Shown here piece after piece: positions 61,964 to 62,423 of a stretch of DNA of 62,423 nucleotides. How positions within the stretch are numbered: position 1 is the stretch's first letter; each line of letters starts with the position of its first letter. The position numbers were made by a program, and so were the translations under genes. Location: assembly GCA_024693045.1 (NCBI GenBank), contig JAILLQ010000057.1, forward strand, positions 1 to 62,423, given 5' to 3'. The stretch comes from Treponema sp. (lineage in GTDB: Bacteria > Spirochaetota > Spirochaetia > Treponematales > Treponemataceae). Under the pieces are notes generated by a model, which did no database searches, was not told the DNA's origin, and saw nothing but the letters and a program-made list of their open reading frames with translations.

Positions 61964-62059
61964 GGCTATAATGGTAGTAACTTGGCGCGCGATGTCACCT
62001 ATAATGGTCATACCCTCTACGGCAACATCTACGTCTTTCGTAGTGAGCAAGGCGTGTGT
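61964..62059 (+). repeat. candidate DGR variable region, gene 3
   Basis: Aligned to genes 1 and 2 it has one extra codon and is the most diverged copy, including a few third-position changes (TTG, GAT, GAG). The anchors AGTAAC, GCGCG, GTC and GGCGTGTGT remain. Confidence 0.6.
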
Positions 62060-62067
62060 CCAGCTTT

Positions 62068-62093
62068 GTCAATTTCATTTTAATGAAATTGAC
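62068..62093 (+). other. 12-bp perfect hairpin overlapping stop codon, gene 3
   Basis: GTCAATTTCATT and AATGAAATTGAC are perfect arms with a TT loop, longer than in genes 1 and 2. No T run follows, so it is not an ordinary terminator. Confidence 0.65.
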
Positions 62094-62148
62094 TAAAATC
62101 TTTGCAAAGCAATAATCTAGCTGTATTTGTAACGGAAGGTACAGTAAT

Positions 62149-62241
62149 ATGGCAACAAAAAATTCAGGTTTACTTTGGTTACCAGACTGCTGCCAGGCTT
62201 TAATGTCATCCCAGTGCTATAAATGTCATCCCCGCGCTTGA
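62149..62241 (+). CDS. 30-codon ORF truncated by a repeat
   Basis: ATG at 62149 preceded by GGAAGG; encodes MATKNSGLLWLPDCCQALM then reads into the palindromic repeat and stops. Probably the 5' remnant of a gene interrupted by repeat sequence; could be spurious. Confidence 0.25.
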   Translation: MATKNSGLLWLPDCCQALMSSQCYKCHPRA

Positions 62242-62250
62242 CGCGGGGAT
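62228..62250. repeat. REP-like GC-rich palindrome
   Basis: ATCCCCGCG, a 5-base loop and CGCGGGGAT form a perfect hairpin in otherwise AT-rich DNA. ATGTCATCCC occurs twice (about 62203 and 62224). A C9-A10 homopolymer run follows (62255-62273). Confidence 0.65.
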
Positions 62251-62359
62251 CTTTCCCCCCCCAAAAAAAAAATTGAAAAAAAATCCCCACTTCATTTCCT
62301 AAAATCGCACAATCAGGTCAATAACTATAAGGGAGACATTTTCTCCTAAGGAGGCTCAA

Positions 62360-62423
62360 ATGCCAAATAGTTATTATTTCAAACCTGTAGAAGAATTAAC
62401 CTTCGCCGACAACGGAATGTTTC
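62360..62423 (+). CDS. start of an Rpn-type PD-(D/E)XK nuclease/transposase gene, 3' end outside window
   Basis: AAGGAGG lies 5-6 bases before the ATG at 62360. Only 21 residues are visible (MPNSYYFKPVEELTFADNGMF). The KPVEELTFADNGMF pattern resembles the start of Rpn/PD-(D/E)XK-family 'transposase' proteins that are common in treponemes (P.EDLTFTDDFMF type). Assignment rests on this short segment only. Confidence 0.45.
   Translation, partial: MPNSYYFKPVEELTFADNGMF

Larger units (their letters stand above)
59074..62083 (+). pseudogene. InlB-repeat lipoprotein 3, frameshifted in signal peptide (possible phase-off state)
   Basis: The gene begins like its paralogues at the ATG at 59074 (MKQLKKTFLLLTSIFLTLG) but a T9 tract (59130-59138) shifts the frame and a stop follows at once. 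Removing one T restores the lipobox GFFSC and the rest of the reading frame, which is intact to 62083. The body has seven 80-residue InlB-type repeats, an Ig-like domain (LSSISVNGTPNFSVTNVFFAG) and the DUF6273-like domain with its own variable end (WWLRSPGYNGSNLARDV...GVCPALSISF). It is either phase-variable, a fresh mutation or a sequencing error. An internal TTG start would lack a signal peptide. Confidence 0.8.

Noticed and set aside
59168..62083. Lipoprotein 3 as an intact gene starting at an internal TTG
   Set aside because: That start would lack the signal peptide and lipobox present in both paralogues; the frameshifted 5' end with its own promoter and ribosome site is clearly visible upstream.
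62084..62423. DGR template repeat or reverse transcriptase in the right-hand end
   Set aside because: I looked for GCGCGCAACGTC-like template sequence and for reverse-transcriptase coding; neither is present in the window.
1..62423. tRNA or rRNA genes
   Set aside because: No cloverleaf or rRNA-like sequence was recognised in the intergenic regions; a covariance-model scan could not be run.

Overview
The window looks like an AT-rich spirochaete chromosome, most likely Treponema. Pointers are the treponeme-like gene order, a relic of an integron-type integrase (such integrases are known in T. denticola), tandem secreted lipoproteins whose C-terminal domains vary like targets of a diversity-generating retroelement (DGR; T. 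denticola TvpA is the known precedent), and a periplasmic-propeller/HD-GYP sensor. The species cannot be named from sequence alone.

Layout. 1-2690: the end of an MFS transporter, then an accessory scar with a broken integron-type tyrosine recombinase and small unknown ORFs. 2.7-7 kb: PutP-type symporter; a VUT-family queuosine-precursor-type transporter with a candidate pseudoknot leader, overlapping an SDR gene; pyridoxal kinase. 7-17.2 kb (minus): moxR-VWA-unknown-addB-addA followed by rpsU. 17.2-22 kb: HD-GYP hybrid sensor, three small genes, and hsp20 with a consensus sigma-54 promoter. 22-25 kb: three-gene proton-translocating transhydrogenase pntB-pntA2-pntA1. 25-31 kb: surface-glycan glycosyltransferases. 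31-37.4 kb: a dlt-like set (MBOAT, SGNH-like protein, adenylation enzyme, carrier protein) with an S41 protease. 37.4-48 kb: Fbp/Afu-type ABC importer, RmlD, M18 aminopeptidase, TrxB, HU, phosphopantetheinyl transferase, aldose-epimerase-like protein and a chemoreceptor.

48.1-52.5 kb is a complete plasmid-type replication and partition module inside this chromosomal context. It has a Rep_3 initiator, a RepA_C-type initiator, a small unknown protein and ParA. Two different iteron families are present. One (CGACTACY-N3/4-TCCA) has exact 22-bp and 41-bp phasing. The other (GGTAACA-N6-CTAAA) surrounds and overlaps the repA_C gene. An AT-rich repeat tract upstream of parA may be the centromere.

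52.5-62.1 kb holds three tandem paralogous lipoprotein genes. Each has a lipobox, 8, 6 or 7 near-identical 80-residue InlB/Listeria-Bacteroides-type repeats, an Ig-like domain and a C-terminal DUF6273/C-type-lectin-like domain. The last ~35 codons differ between copies almost only at codon positions 1 and 2 of codons ending in C or T. This is the pattern expected of adenine-directed mutagenic retrohoming, and each variable segment is followed at once by a perfect DNA hairpin. The third copy is frameshifted at a T9 tract in its signal peptide, which could be a phase-variable switch. No reverse transcriptase or template repeat was found in the window. The window ends in a start fragment resembling an Rpn-type PD-(D/E)XK nuclease gene.

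Regulatory signals seen repeatedly include promoters placed exactly 6 nt from a start codon (five predicted leaderless mRNAs) and tightly packed convergent gene pairs without terminators.
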